In this document: positions 1 to 12,899 of the stretch, piece by piece
How the letters are laid out: the number at the start of each line of letters is the position of its first letter
Position numbering within the stretch: the first letter of the stretch is position 1
The notes under the pieces: model-generated
Database searches by the model: none
What the model saw: the letters and a program-made list of their open reading frames with translations, nothing else
Told to the model about the DNA's origin: nothing
Made by a program: the position numbers and the translations under genes
NCBI GenBank assembly: GCA_009761415.1
Contig: QUOL01000004.1
Span: forward strand, 1,488,001 to 1,552,000
DNA: 64,000 bases
Direction: 5' to 3'
DNA from: Sarcomyxa edulis
Lineage: Eukaryota > Basidiomycota > Agaricomycetes > Agaricales > Mycenaceae

Positions 1-264
1 ACGTACCCTCAGGCTGGACATTTGGATAGCCTCGAGCTCGAGCTTGCAGTGACCAACTCACTAGACGGCAATTTGGAACGGTCGACAGTAAAAAAACAAC
101 ATTCTCTGGGTGCGAGTCGTACATGAGATATAGAAAGAGGTAAAGGCAACATCCAATATGAACAAAGAGTCAAGGACAGGAGGGACTATAGCAGAGAGAG
201 AAAAGGAGACAATAAAGAACGAATGTGAAAAATAAAGACTAGTATAAACGCAGCGACTGGTCCG

Positions 265-3098
265 TCATCGCTTCGCGAAGACTTTCTTGAGCAGACCCAA
301 CACCTTAGGAACGTTCAACTGCACATATTCCAGGTCTAGCAGGTGTTTATTGTCTTTTTGCTGCAAGGAAAGATAGGTGAGCGTCCTGAACATGAATTAA
401 GAGCTCCCACTGACCTTTTCCAGCAGATCATCAATCTTGAGATCCATCTCGAGGATGGCCTTCTCTCGACCTTTATAGTGCAGTGCAATGATAAACGTTC
501 CAGGAGTTGGTGACGTGATGTTGAAATATATATTAGGTCGTCTTTGAAACAAGAACGTGAGCACAATATCGTACTGGACAAAAAGACGCAACTCACCTAT
601 TGTCTGGTACATTGCTCTCCACGATGATCCCCTCCTTTTCCAGCTGTGCGTGAGTGAACCTGTAGGGCCCAAGGATCACGGCCTTCACAGGTTTCGCCTT
701 CTTGTCACCGAAAGTGACTACACCTACGCCAGTCGTGCTGCCCTTGTCCTTCGAAGCAGTAAGACGGACGTTCTGCAGGTACGCCTTGTACTGCTCGAGT
801 TGCGCACGCATATAGTTGTTATGATCGCAGATTGTCTTGTAGACCGCTTCTAGCGACTTGGTCTCCAACAAAACCTTTTCTCGCAGATTTCCCAAATGCA
901 CTAGCTCAGCACCGACCTCCTCCTGCATCAATTTGTACCCATCCGCCGGGTCAACGATCTTCTGCTCCTCGAGCTCCCGTAACATCTCCTTCACCTTGAT
1001 ACCTTTACGCACGAGCGTAGCGTCCTTGGTCGTGGCCGCTCGCTCAGCAATGGCAGCAAGATTATACGGTCGTTTCTCAGCAGCATGGGGGATAGATCGA
1101 ACGAGTTGAACAAAGATGGACTTAGTTTCCATGTAGAGCATGTCGCTGGATGATACCGAATCCATGAGAGCGCTTTGTATATCTTGAACAGGGGTTTCCC
1201 AGCGACTGTATAGGTCGAGCTCAATCGTCCGATTTTCCTTGCGAGGTACTTGCGGAGGAGCTGGACCGAGTTCGTCAGTCAAGATACGGAGATGTTGTTT
1301 ATCGTTGGGAGACTGGAATAAGGCCGACATCAAAAAAACGAGCCACAAAGATAATAGGTGACACACATACCAAGGTTTCAATGTGTTGCAAAATCAAGGA
1401 ATGGGTGTTGTACAATTCGTTCATAGTAATATGGATCATGAGATCTTTTTTCGACAGAGCCATGTATTGATCCATCTAGAGATATGTATATTTAGCACAT
1501 CTGACATCGAATCTGCGTTGCTGTCTGAAACATACCTCGAGCGTGTCATAGAAATCACCGACTTCACAAAGGTTGTTCAGGAATTGATTTATGCGGGCTT
1601 TGTTGTTTTCGACGAAAGGATTGAGCGTCATCATATACGCTTCTTTCGCATACGATGGCTTATTGGCTAGATTCTGCAACATTTTCGCTATCTGTTTCGT
1701 ATTTCGTATTCGTAGTGAGTATGCATGACATATTTATTGAAACACTGGGGCCCACACACCAGAGTCAAGGTACGCCGTGGATGTTTCGCCGGGACACCTT
1801 CTACTAGCATATAGGCTTGTGGTGTGACAATAGCTGGGTTGATGAAACGAAGGAAGAAGAAGCCTCCTATGAGCGAGCAGATGGCGTAGTCCGTAGCTTC
1901 AGGATACTTCCTCTGTGATAGTTTGAGTATAAATCTAAATGGATATGTGACTACTATTAAACAAGACGCACCCGTGTCAAACTCCTGATCTGTTTGCATA
2001 TCCATCGAATACCGTATGGAACGCTTTCCATGCTATCAATGATAGTGAGGAGGAAACTATTGGCGATTTCCATGAGCATGGTCAGTCGGGGAGCGATGAT
2101 AGCCTGGACATCTGGGTTCTCAGCAGCAATTTCGGGTGCTACTCCTCGTGGTAAATTGGGTGGCAATGTGCCGGTCTCTTCTTCAATCTGGTTGATCATT
2201 TGTTCGTAAACCTGAGGTAAATAGACGTGTGGTAAGAAACAGAACTTGAGAGCCTTATTTGTTTTACTTTACCTTCACTGGATTGATCTCAAGATTGAGA
2301 TCCTTGTGTTCTATTAAGCTGTTGATGCGTTCGGCCAGGACGCCTTTCAAGTAACTTTGTCCTGGGCCTCGGCGGGTATAAGTGGTCATCATTCGAGACA
2401 CCGGGGTATTTGCGCGGAGGAGGGATCCGAATTCGGTGGCGGTCTCGAACTGGGCAGACAGTACAGATTGAAACATTGTTAATAATAAATGCTCCTCCCT
2501 GCTTTCGTACTGGTTCCCATAAAGCGTAAACATAACTGTCTGCAGGAGGGTATCGATTTCGGACAAGCTGACGAGGCGACATAGAGCAGCGACATGCCGA
2601 GGTTCAGACTGAAGGAGGAAGAAAAGATTGGAGTATTGTTGTATCTTGCGGTCGTCGGGGTAATGGCCCTCTGTGGGATCAACGTCTTCAAGCGTTCTCT
2701 CGACTTCGCGTTGCTGAGAGTGGCATTATATCAGCTAGAGGATATTGTAAAGTGTGAAGAAACATACCTCATCGAGGGCCATGCGGTTCTGAATGAGGAG
2801 TGCAATTCGTGAATCGAGGTAACGGACATCGCGTTCAAGAACGAAGTTCTTTTTCGATTGTGCTGAAATCTTGCCTTTCAAATCTCGCAGCCGTTTCTGG
2901 GCTGAGGAAAAGGTTCGACATAAGGTATATCATCGACTTAGGACAATCATGCATACCTCTAGCAAGCTCATCTTCGACCTCGACATCTTGCTCCGCGGCC
3001 ATGCTAAACAGAGCAGTTACACTGTAGCGGTTGGTGTTCCTGTTCGTGAGACGACGGCTCGACATGCCACCTGGCGAGGTAGGTTCGGGGTAAGACAT
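265..3098 (-). CDS. Ras GTPase-activating protein (RasGAP plus RasGAP C-terminal domain)
   Basis: Stimulates GTP hydrolysis on Ras at the membrane and so ends Ras signalling; this role comes from the family. The gene has many short introns. After a polar N-terminus beginning MSYPEP, the RasGAP core carries an Arg-rich segment [13 protein letters not shown], a conserved NLxIxPxxVYEQM-type stretch and the signature [13 protein letters not shown]. The C-terminal third is the RasGAP_C domain: a helical region, then a [22 protein letters not shown] segment split here for length, and a basic tail ending LLKKVFAKR. This order matches fission yeast Gap1 and mushroom Gap1 rather than full-length IQGAP, since no calponin-homology domain or IQ motifs precede it. 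The start at 3098 is the first in-frame ATG of the N-terminal exon. The family call is firm; intron edges are approximate. Confidence 0.85.
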
Positions 3099-4775
3099 GA
3101 TAGACGTTGAAAGAAAAAAACGATGGATGGTTTGAAGCGTGAAGCAGTGTTGATGTATGGAACTGTGTCAGAAGAACTAAAGCAGAACCAGCGCTGGCAG
3201 CAATCCGACAACAGCGAACGAACTTTGGATGGATAGATATCGAGTGCGAGGGGGGATTTGGGTATCAAAGAGGGAATGAGGTTTTGGGAGGAGACAAGTG
3301 AGAATTCGAAGATCGAGCCGCGGTTTGAAGGTCTCAGAATTGCAAGCGGATAGCAACACTGATTTCCTCATCTCACCAGCATCATTCCACTCATTCCAGA
3401 CCAGAATTTGCAGCAGAACCGCGTGGAAAACTCTCTCATGAAAGGTATCCCATGAATTCGTTTAGACAATCGTCTGACTTTTCGACACAGTTCCAGCTAC
3501 TAGCAGCACTCGCCACCAAGATGACCCATCTGCTTTTTAGGCCGAAAAATAGTTTTGAAGACTCGTGGCGTCGGCGGATCATACACTATTACTGAGCGCT
3601 ATGCTATGGCCCCCATGGATGCATATTACAGGCTCTGCGTATAAATCCTTGTAGGTTGAACACGGTTGCTAGGTGCTCTGGAATACCCCGAAGTCCTCTA
3701 ACGTTCTCCATGTTCGATTCCACGGACCTTGTTCAGGCTATCCTGAGCAGGATGGTCTTCCATGCGTCATGTCTTCCTTCATCACCTCGCGCTATATTCA
3801 GTGGGAGATATGTGTATCCTCACCTTCCGTGAGCTTTTGCAATACACAAACCCTCGACCGTTCTCATTTGACCGAGCCTCTTGGCCCGAGATTTTCAAAC
3901 TGTCCAACAGTCAATCACGAAGAATCGTTGGCATTTCACGCGCAGTCCTGGTTGACGTCAAAGATCCAGAAGATATTACAGCTACAATCCGGGTTTTATC
4001 GGCCTTGCTGCAGACGGCGTGTTTGTGCACGAGTTTGCTTGCTATCATAGCGTCGCTGAGTTCGAAATTGCATTCTATTCCTTCTTAGTGTTCAAGTGGT
4101 TGATCCAAAGATCTGAAAGACGGTCGAAATATCACAGAAAGTCTCTCAAACCTCGTTTCTGATACCAGCATCAATATTAGCCGCGGGCTAGCATGCAAAC
4201 AGCGTCTAGAGAGCCTGAAAGTGGCCGTTCTGGTACACATGTCTGGCTTGGTGTCTCCAGTCTAGTGCGTATCGGAGGACGGTCTAACACCCGCTGATCA
4301 TTGGGCGCCCATGGGGAAGTCTATCTGGCAACCTAAGAACTTGGATATTCGGCGTCCACCCGGATTCCATCAGTAACAGAGAGTCAGAATGCAGTGTATC
4401 GCTGCTCAAGAAGAATAGTTCAGACGAGCTAATGCACGATAGGCTCATCGTCCCGTCTTACTTCTTCACTTTGTGACTTATAAAGTGCAGTGACTCAATC
4501 AAACCGGGTGAATTGACCGCCAGATAAGTGTTACTATTACAAGGAGATGTGCATGCGGAAGATAGGTAAGAGACCGTAGTACAACGTATGAACGACTCAA
4601 AATTTGCTACTGCTACATGTGTATTCGTTCAGTGTGGATACCTAGGGCGGATAGCTTCAGCGGGGAATTGGTCCCTAACAATTCCAGCTGGAGATCGAAC
4701 TTCTACAGTGTACGCCCACCCTGAGAACTAGAATCGGCATCAGAGACACGCCGTGATGATGATAGTTTCGTCAGC
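3099..4775. other. Intergenic stretch without a convincing gene
   Basis: This region is the RasGAP promoter plus about 1.2 kb of unassigned DNA. The longest open frames (around 3673-4088, plus strand) overlap in two frames, lack a clear exon chain and match no family I recognise. They may be a worn fragment of an F-box-like gene, but that is a guess. No tRNA or repeat was seen. Confidence 0.4.
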
Positions 4776-5213
4776 TCAAGAGGGAATCATCACCTTCTGG
4801 ACAAAGGTCAAGGTCCCTACGATTATTCCCACCACCCAGGCATTGGAAGTTCGGATATTGACCTCGACCTCTTGATTCTTCGGTAACGGAGGATAACTTG
4901 GTCAAGAATGACACTCTTACGACATACGCTATACTCACGATATTGTACTGGTTGAACTGACGGTGAATGAGACAAGTGTGCAATGTAGAACAGTGATATC
5001 TAAGCGACGGTAGCTTACCGAGCTTTCCCCGGTTGGAGGACGGTATGAACCAGGGTGAGGGAAGTGCTCAGGCCTCGGGGGCATCTCTGGGTGAGCAGGC
5101 ATCGAGCCAGGCTTCTGCGGGTGACGGGGAAATGGTACCCCTGGTTGAGGAGAGCCTGGCATGTAAGGGAATGGGGACGTAAAAGTCCCCGTCGACGAAT
5201 ATTGGAACGACAT
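4776..5213 (-). CDS. Small proline-rich protein, possible C-terminal membrane segment
   Basis: No family is recognised. A TATA-like element (CTTATATACC on the minus strand, near 5270) lies about 60 bases before an ATG at 5213. The first exon encodes about 65 residues rich in Pro, Gly, His and Phe, with repeated P-x-x-P and HPxxP patterns (for example SPQPGVPFPRHP). It ends at a good donor after GESS. A short six-codon exon (FNQYNI) and a final exon ending ...VVGIIVGTLTFVQKVMIPS are proposed because phases agree and the last part would be a hydrophobic segment. A competing reading frame of about 150 codons on the same strand (5068-5529) is also open and could be the real one. Existence of a gene is likely; its structure is uncertain. 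Confidence 0.4.
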
Positions 5214-5694
5214 GTATATGTGGTTGAGAGTGAGAGTGAGAGTGACGCGTTGTAGGAAGAAATGGATCAAGTCCGGTATATAAGGGAGAAGGAGGATCAA
5301 TCTCGATTTGGGTATGTCGTAAGTGATAGTTAGGATCTGAGAACACTGAAGAAGGCAAGTTCATTAACTTAGACGACAAATCAGGGTGTGCGATAAAGGA
5401 CATATCTTTGGTTTTGGAAGACGAGGCCGTTACGGCGCCGGGCAGGAGATTGATCTCTCCGCGTGTCAACACCTGATTAACCAAGACGAGCGAGGTGCAG
5501 CCTGCAGGCAAATAGGTGTGTGAAGGCATATATTATTCGGCACGAGATTCAGGCATAAGGGTCTTTGTAACAATGCCACAAGAGATATTTTGGCGTGTCA
5601 AGAAAGGTGACTTTGATGTCAGCCTGTCGTTACTTCCTCCCTTTCTCTCGGACCTAGAACCGCGAAATCAATCGAAGTAGAAGCAGAAGCCCCA

Positions 5695-5700
5695 GCCAGG
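5695..5700 (+). promoter_or_regulatory. Possible PacC/Rim101-type site (GCCAGG) upstream of palA/Rim20
   Basis: A GCCARG hexamer, the core recognised by the PacC/Rim101 pH-response factor in ascomycetes, lies about 410 bases upstream of the palA/Rim20 start codon. A six-base match occurs often by chance, so this is only suggestive. Confidence 0.2.
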
Positions 5701-6110
5701 CAAAAGGAGCGACACCGTTGTCCTCGAGTTCCTAGAAGTGCGTGGTGCCTGAGTTTTTGAACGACATATATACCGTAAGGATCTGAGGATTTGAGGAGGG
5801 ATTTCAGATGAGAAGCAAAACTGCAAAGACTTCGACAATCTTTTTGACGAGGTACGTGCTGGTCCAGGTTCAAGTTGAGAATCGCGTTGTAAACACCGCC
5901 GGCGGGCCCGACGACGCGGCGACGTTTCTTGCTTCAGACCTCCATTTCCTCTCTCCTGAGTCTCCTCTAATATCTTAGGTTACGTGCATATCACGAACGA
6001 TAACTCATATCTTGCCAGAAACTACTATCAGACACAAAGCAGACAGGTCTGAACGCGGTCATTCAAGAGTGCTTCGAATCAGATCATAGTCACCACTTCG
6101 AGAATCCATA

Positions 6111-9100
6111 ATGTCGAATCAATTGGCCGTCCCATTCAAGAAAACCTATGTCATTAACATCAAGGAGGCAGTTCGCAGTTATCTACAAGATCACACTGAC
6201 GTGCATCCAGACGCGTTCAAACGAGACGTAAGTCTCTGGAGTACCCTCAGGACAGACACCCTCGGAGAGGTCGTGCATATCGATCGGATACCTTCCATGC
6301 TTCGGTGCGTCTGTACGTTTTTGTGGCGTTTTCTTTGGCCAAGTCTGACCTCTCTCTCGTCAAGTTACCATGCGCACTTAGTATTCATCTTGACGAAACT
6401 CCCAACTGATGTGAGCCTCTTCGTCAAGGTTATTCTCAATCAGTCCCCCGAATTTTCTTCCAGATAGGTCTTGACATTGCCTATGCTACCGTCTTTGCCC
6501 CTTCGACCCTCCCTGTCACCTTGACGAATTTGGCCTATGAAAGAGCAGCTGTCCTATTCAATCTCGCCGCGCTGTACTCCCAACTGGCCGCTTCTGAGGA
6601 CCGTTCAAACCACGATGGGATCAAACGATCCATAGGGTCTTATCAGGTTCGCACAACTGGTATAAATATAATACAAATACAAACGACTTCTATGATGGTC
6701 AGAACGCGGCCGGCACTCTGTCCTACCTGATCGCCTCGGCTTTACCAAAACTCGCCTTCAGTCCAGACGATGAACAAGTGCCTCTGGATCTTTCTGAACC
6801 GTTTCTCAAGAGTTTGGAGTGGCTCATGCTAGCTCAGGCGCAAGAATGCGCGTGGCAGAAAGCGAAAATGGGTGAGTTCCCCCATATCTTGGCGCTGAAA
6901 GAGTTTTTGACTTACCCTTATACACCAGATAATTTTAAGAACGGTCTGATTGCAAGGCTCGCGGCCAAGGTTTGAGTCTAAGATGTCTACGAATTTCGAG
7001 TGACATTGATGTTCATTGCAAATATAGACGGCCTCATTCTACCGATCATCTGTGACAACTATACGCGATGCCTCACCGTCAATTAAGCATATCTTCCCAT
7101 CTGTAGCTGCTCCCTTACATCCTTACCGTGTTGATACTCACGTAAAAAATAGAACTGGCTTCCCTACCTCGAGACCAAATGGCACCATTTTGAAGCTGTA
7201 GCGCAGTTCAGAAAGAGCATGGACGAGTTCGAGATGAATATGTTTGGCGGCTCTTCTATCTCTATCGGCGGCCTATCTAGATACTAACTCCCTATAGGTA
7301 TGGTTTAGAGTTAGCGCGTTTAGAACAGGCTCAACGAGAATCCAAAAATGCATATGACATTGGACGCCGTGGTAGTGTACCAGCCGCCGTTTTACAAGAC
7401 GCGAAGGTGCGCTGGGAACATTTCTCTAGGAGGGTCTCTCTGACGCGCCGATTCAGTCATTGCTAGACGCTGTACAACGTAGCTTCATGCGTGCGGAGCG
7501 TGACAACGATCTCATCTACCACCAAGATGTACCCACCGTATCCGCGCTTCCACTCATCCAAGGGGCCGAATTGGCGACAGTCACCGTCCCACCCGGTTTG
7601 CTCGACCTAGAGAGTCTTGTTCGTAACGACGGCGTTATTTTTGGTGACTTACCCGGATGGGGCGCGCAAGAAGCCATCAGTAAGTCATCATTTTTTCCTT
7701 ACCAAAATCGAAGCCGAATATTTCTCCGATCCCGCAGATATCTACAACCACGACAAGGAAGCTTTACTCAAAGAAAAGATAGTGGAGGCGGCTCGAGACC
7801 TCGAGGATCGTCTCCAACAGTGAATTTCATTCCTGTTTTCATGTTGTCCTATGACATCTGATCAACTCACATCTTGCGATAGGACGAAGCGGTCTTTGAA
7901 TCTGCCAGCGGCGCTGGAGGCGTTGGAGCAACCGGTCGGCCTTCCTCCCAGCCTTCTGAAGAAGGCGGAGGAAGTTCGATTGGAAAATGGACCGGCTAAA
8001 ATCGAAACATCTATCAAGAGCGTCCAAATGCTCGCTTTACGTGACAGGGATCTCCTTGAAGAGGTCAGAACAATCTACGCCGCTCGGAGCATTTTCGACT
8101 CTCATTAACTAGTTCTTGTCTTCCCCTTAGGCGCTGGATATCCTCGACAGCGAGGCATCAGAAGATGAAGCTATTCGCGAGAAACACAACGGTAGTATCG
8201 ATGACCGGATCCCATCCGTTGAAGCGAATCGTGAGCTCATAGAGAAGGCATCGCGGTACCGTGGTATCTTGGACGAAGCCGCCGCTAGCGACGAGATTGT
8301 AAGACAGCAATGGGATCAATGGGAAGAAAATATCGCTGAGCTAGTCTGGGACGAAGTGAGACAATGCATATCTTCTATCCGTCATATAATACCTGATTGT
8401 CGACATTCAGGCCAGACTCGCTGCTTCGGTGCCTTCCTCTACCGTCTCACCCTCTGGGCGCTCGACCTCAAATGATACGCGAACCCACGCGCGAGCCCTT
8501 TGGAGCCTTCTTGAATCACTAGACGATGTGTCTCGTGCTCGCGACCAACTCGTGAAAAGAGCAAGGCGTCTAGCAGACGCCGATGATATACATCCACGTA
8601 TCATGAAAGCGGCTTCAGGTTTGGAGCGTTGGACCGAAGCAAAACCTGTCATGTTTGCCGATGTCTCGGACAGCGAGCTCGGGAAGTACGACAAGTTCAT
8701 CGAAGGCATAAGAGAAAGCGAACAGAAGCAAAACGATCTGATCTCCCACCTGCAGGTATGTCACCGCGCAATTCCTTGTATGTATAAACTAATGCAATTA
8801 TCGCAGAGTCATAACGAGATGTTCCTACAATCTCGTAGAGATGATCCAACCATTAAGGATCGCGAGAATGCCTTACAGTCACTCGATTTGGCTTACCACA
8901 AGTATCGAGAGATCACTAGACATCTAGACGAAGGATTGCAGGTAAGCCAGCTTCGTCGTGTCCTCGTCGAGCTGCTCTCATCATTGCTTGCGTCGCAGTT
9001 CTATAATGGCTTAGCCAAGATCCTCACAGACTTCAAGGAGAGTTGCAAAAATTGGAGCGTCGAACGAAAACGGGATATTCATAGGTTTGTCGCGATCTCC

Positions 9101-9371
9101 TGAGGCTTGATATCGATTTTCAGATTAACGCACCCTCAGTTCATTGTCAGAACCCTTCCAGTCATTGACAGTCAATGATAGCGATGACGAGTCAAACTCG
9201 ATCGGTGGGGCATTCGACTTCCCGGAATCCCCGCCCAAAGCCGTGTCTTCACGAAAAGAAAACAAGTCTTCCTCTGGAATAGACTCTAAACTGTCGCTCA
9301 ATGACCCTCGATGGGGCTGGGACTCGGATCCCCAGCACGTTCTACCTCCACCTCCCCCACGACGGAAATGA
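6111..9371 (+). CDS. palA: BRO1-domain pH-response scaffold, palA/Rim20 (ALIX family)
   Basis: Scaffold of the Pal/Rim alkaline-pH pathway. By family knowledge it docks on ESCRT-III at endosomes through its BRO1 domain and brings the PacC/Rim101 factor to its protease. The gene has about a dozen short introns. The BRO1 domain opens with LAVPFKKTYVINIKEAV and continues through NLAYERAAVLFNLAALYSQLA, a SLEWLMLAQAQECAWQKA helix pair and a later YHQDVP/LPLIQG segment. The V-domain-like coiled-coil half follows (RARDQLVKRARRLAD, LQSHNEMFLQSRRDD, FYNGLAKILTDF). The last exon is acidic and Ser-rich and ends in a Pro run before RRK and the stop. A Pro-rich tail after a V domain is usual for this family. 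The ATG at 6111 directly precedes the BRO1 start, so the N-terminus is well supported. Confidence 0.88.
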
Positions 9372-9647
9372 ATGAAAGGAAGCCCTTCTGCTGTATCTAT
9401 AGGATTACTCAACACCATGTAACGTTACGCAACGGTGCCCTCGATGCGATAATGTATTAGCCTCCTCGTGATCAAAGCTGAGAACCACAAGAATGAGGGG
9501 TAAGCAAGGGGTAAGTGCCAGTGAGCTCCAACAAAATAGGTGCTGTGTTAGGATGCAGTGTACATTGCCCCGGTTTAGAAACAAGCGCCGACTCGGACCA
9601 CAGCCACCACTCTTGAACTTCGTTATAACCTCGGACTGTTCGAAATA

Positions 9648-9911
9648 CTGTAGCATTTCATTCAATTCGTCAGTCACGGGTCACAGAAGGCCCTGTCCAA
9701 AACGAATTTTGGCACATGTCACGGGTCACAGAGCTTGATGTCGAAGATAAAATATGAATCACGTGCTATATTTGCCTAAAGCGGCGAAAAAACGGTCAAA
9801 AATCGCCCAAAATTTTGCAATGTCACGCCCGAAAAGGCAACTGACGAAACGACGAATCGGTCAAACGGGTCACGGTCACAGGTACCTGACGAATTGAACG
9901 AAATGCTACAG
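9648..9911. mobile_element. MITE-like element with ~26-base terminal inverted repeats and TA flanks
   Basis: The two ends are inverted copies: the left begins CTGTAGCATTTCATTCAATT and the right, read on the other strand, begins CTGTAGCATTTCGTTCAATT, both continuing into CGTCAG. There is one mismatch over about 26 bases. Both ends are flanked by TA, the target duplication of Tc1/mariner-type elements. The 264-base interior has no open frame and holds several GTCACGGGTCACAG-type direct repeats, some reaching the right arm inverted. It looks like a non-autonomous DNA transposon. The right end overlaps the first codons of the DM9 gene. No transposase is seen in the window. Confidence 0.65.
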
Positions 9912-10862
9912 TATATCTCTTCGAAGAGTGGTATGGGCAGACACTCTAGATCCTCCTCATCCTCCTCATCCTCGTCTTCGTCTTCAGGCAGTGACCATAG
10001 CCACAAGAAAGATAAAAAGAACAAGAAGAAAGATCACTCTGCAATGACTCAATTTCCAACAGCAACTCCCCATCAAACCGGCGCTCCCCCATTCCCTTCG
10101 ATACCATCCATTCCAATGGAAGGACAGTCCCAACCTCCTCAATTTCCCCATGCACCCTCATTCAACCGTGGGGTTGGAGATGTCAAATCCCCGCCTCCCT
10201 ACTCTGCACCACCTCCATCGGGTTATCGCGTTCCGTTGCACACCTCTTCAGCCTTTCCCTCAGCCGAGCAAATTGGCGCGCCTCCTTGTTTTGACGCGGA
10301 TGGCGCTCCCGTGTACATAGGCTCTGCTATATTCGAGAAATCAGTGCATCCTTGTAAAATAGGACCGCATTTGTCTCCTTTCGCTCTGGTACCATACGGA
10401 GGACAGGTACGTCACGAAATATAGCTATGATCGTTGTATTTTTGGCTAGTGGTCTAACAAAATCTGAACTTGTCCTGTACTTAGGAACATTCACACAACG
10501 GTCGTTTTGGTGAGTTCTCTTGCCGGATGCAGGTGAACTAGACCTTGATCAAGGCCATTCATCCCACACAGATTTACTTCCCTACTCGCCCGAAACCATG
10601 GAATTCGTCCCTACGTCGCATGGTCGAGTTCCTCCCGGTAGACGCCCCGTGGAAGGAGGTTACGAGGAGAACGGAACTAAATTGTATCATGGTATCGCAC
10701 ACGCGCAAGGGATTCGCATCCCCGGGAAGACTGGAGAACATTTGTGAGTGCCTCGACCTTGAATCATGTCTCTCTTCTCAACTGGACGCTCTTAGGGGAG
10801 GATGCAACTACTCATTCGGAGGTGGCGAACATGTCGTCACTGATAACTACGAAATCCTGTGA
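9903..10862 (+). CDS. DM9-repeat (DUF3421) protein with Ser-rich and Pro-rich N-terminus
   Basis: The C-terminal half is a DM9/DUF3421 domain of two repeats: GAPVYIGSAIFEKSVHPCKI...VPYGG, then GTKLYHGIAHAQGIRIPGKT...CNYSFGGGEH, ending YEIL. DM9 proteins bind carbohydrate in some animals; the fungal role is unknown. The N-terminal half has a Ser run, a Lys/Asp cluster, then a Pro/Gln-rich stretch with PPPYSAPPP. Four exons fit by phase: 9903-10406, 10485-10509, 10572-10743 and 10796-10862; the joins rebuild RFDLLPYSPET and GEHLGGCNYS. Two ATGs are possible. The one at 9903 lies inside the inverted repeat of the MITE-like element; the one at 9931 (MGRHSRSS) lies just outside it and may be the original start. 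Confidence 0.72.
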
Positions 10863-12899
10863 GTAATTCTTGAGTTACGTTATCACCAAAGTAACTTGCC
10901 GAAAGCTAAATTATGACCTTCGCGGAAACAGGTGCTGGAAATAAAATGAAGCAGGGTCGTCGCACACAGGTTCCTTCCTCGATAATAGAACTGAAAGAAA
11001 GCAAGAAGGCGTTTCTCGTCATGTAAAAACAAGTTACCTAGATACAATTATCAATCCGTGTTGTATGTACTTACCCCGTATGCAGAAGGACACTCTGATT
11101 TTGAGTGGAACGGATGACGCGAATGGACGCGGACCACATGACCAATTGACACGCGACTTGCACACGCTATGGCTATCTATCCACGCCCCCAGCAAAGCAC
11201 CCTATCTATAGTCAAATGGCGCGACTTACGAGGTTAGCACGGACTCGGACTCGGAGAAATGGCGGTTCGCCTCGAGGTCAATTTGGTATACTGCCTGGAA
11301 GCAAGCACTGGCACGTTCATTATTTTGGTTGATAAGTGTCATTGTATGTATGGGATTCTCGCCGTCGACCCTATCTATCCTAATCCTATTGTGCTGTGAT
11401 ATGATATATATACGAGTTCAGTCCATGTTCTCCGGCGTTATGATCAGCTACATACATGCCTCAGCATCGAGGTCGTGGTTGTGGATCCTATAAGAACTTA
11501 TACCTTCTCGGGACACCCACCGTTCGTCTCGGTGGGACCCACACAGGAATGTAATGAGTAGAATTGAAATAATTATGGAGATGACGAAAACATGAATGAA
11601 TTGACGAGGGACTAGACCAATCATCCAAAGTCTCGAAAGGACTCGGAGTGGCCAAGCTTTGAGCCAACTCGGTGATCTCAATTGTCTAGACTTCAGACTT
11701 CGGACTTCAGAGGACCACACCATGACCAGTAGTGACCATATATCATTCCAAAAAATCACTCAATTCAATCCAATGAGATACGATACGGCTCCGATTCCGA
11801 ATTTATTCATACCCAAACAACAATCCAAGACTAAGATCAAAACCAAGACTCGAAGAAAGGACGGCACCGAAGCCCCACCGTGCTCCATCCCCAGCTCCAG
11901 CTCATCAAACCAAGTAATCATTTACCACTCTAAAATCATGGACAACTTCAATCCCCCACAACCATCCCATATGTGTATCATGCCCATCACCAAAATCACC
12001 AACCTGATTTTTTTTGGAAGATAAAAAAAATGGGGGCAGGTATGGGACAGTGACCGGCATCTACAGCATCAGGAGGAAGAGGGGGAAGGTCATGTTGTGG
12101 TGTGCAATGTGGTAATGTGGTAATATGTGGTATATGTTGTAATAGATCAGGAAGCCATTATGACAAGATCACAATCGATTCCACATCAATATCATATGAT
12201 TATTGAGGATCGAGAATTGAGAATTGAGAATTGTGTCGAAGATGCAGTAGATCAGAAAAAACAAGCCCAGACAGTACTGAGAGCTCAGAGTGCGAGAGAT
12301 AGCGAGCCCCCGAAGAAAGAGACATAGCCAGAAAATGGAAGAAATAATATGAAGTTGGCGATACGGAACATCAACAGGCTCACCGATAACTTGTCGTCGT
12401 TAACGTTATCTTTGTCCTTTGACGCAAGACTAGACGGTCGCCGACTGACGGTAGGGTGAAGGGGGAGGAAGCGGGAAAGGGCAGGGGAGAGAGATGAGAT
12501 GAGAGAGAGATGAGAGATGAGAGTCAAGATGATATACCATGAGAGACTCGGATCCTCAAGGCTCGGGTTGTGTGCAAAAACCTAGATCTTGACCCAAGAT
12601 AAGACAAACCTAGAGCTTTCGTTGGATTTGGATTCGGGTTCGGAACGGGGATCGTCGTACCATGGAGTAGAGGGTGGGGAGATGGGTACGGCGGACTAGA
12701 ATCGCGACCAGAGGACCATGGAACAGCAGCACGAGTCCTTCGAGTCCTCGAGTCCGAGTCCGAGTCCTTGAGTCCTGAGAGAGAGACACGGACGGATCGG
12801 GGGGCCGGGCTGCGAGTGCGAGGGTGTGTGGCATGGGCATGGGTCCCGCGGTACAATAAATGAATATGAGCGAACGAGCGGTTGAACGAACGGATGAAC
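10863..12899. other. Two-kilobase stretch without a convincing gene
   Basis: Open frames here are short, overlap on both strands and show no exon logic. The DNA contains simple-sequence patches, including GTGGTAAT-like runs near 12100-12140, GAGATGAGA runs near 12490-12530 and GAGTCC runs near 12730-12780. It borders the decayed exon array, and its last few hundred bases may be older, unrecognisable units of it. Confidence 0.4.

Noticed and set aside
3665..3730. A possible tRNA because of a GTTCGATTC box near 3711
   Set aside because: No matching A box, no acceptor stem and no cloverleaf could be drawn around it.
5068..5529. A 153-codon alternative frame overlapping the proline-rich gene
   Set aside because: Not excluded, but the TATA-like element and the proline-rich exon with a good donor favour the other frame; noted in that entry.
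8407..8709. Minus-strand open frame within palA/Rim20
   Set aside because: It mirrors a firm coding exon of the BRO1-domain gene and has no features of its own.
11659..12024. A 121-codon open frame in the gene-poor region
   Set aside because: Low-complexity, Lys/Thr/Ser-rich sequence without exon context or family match.
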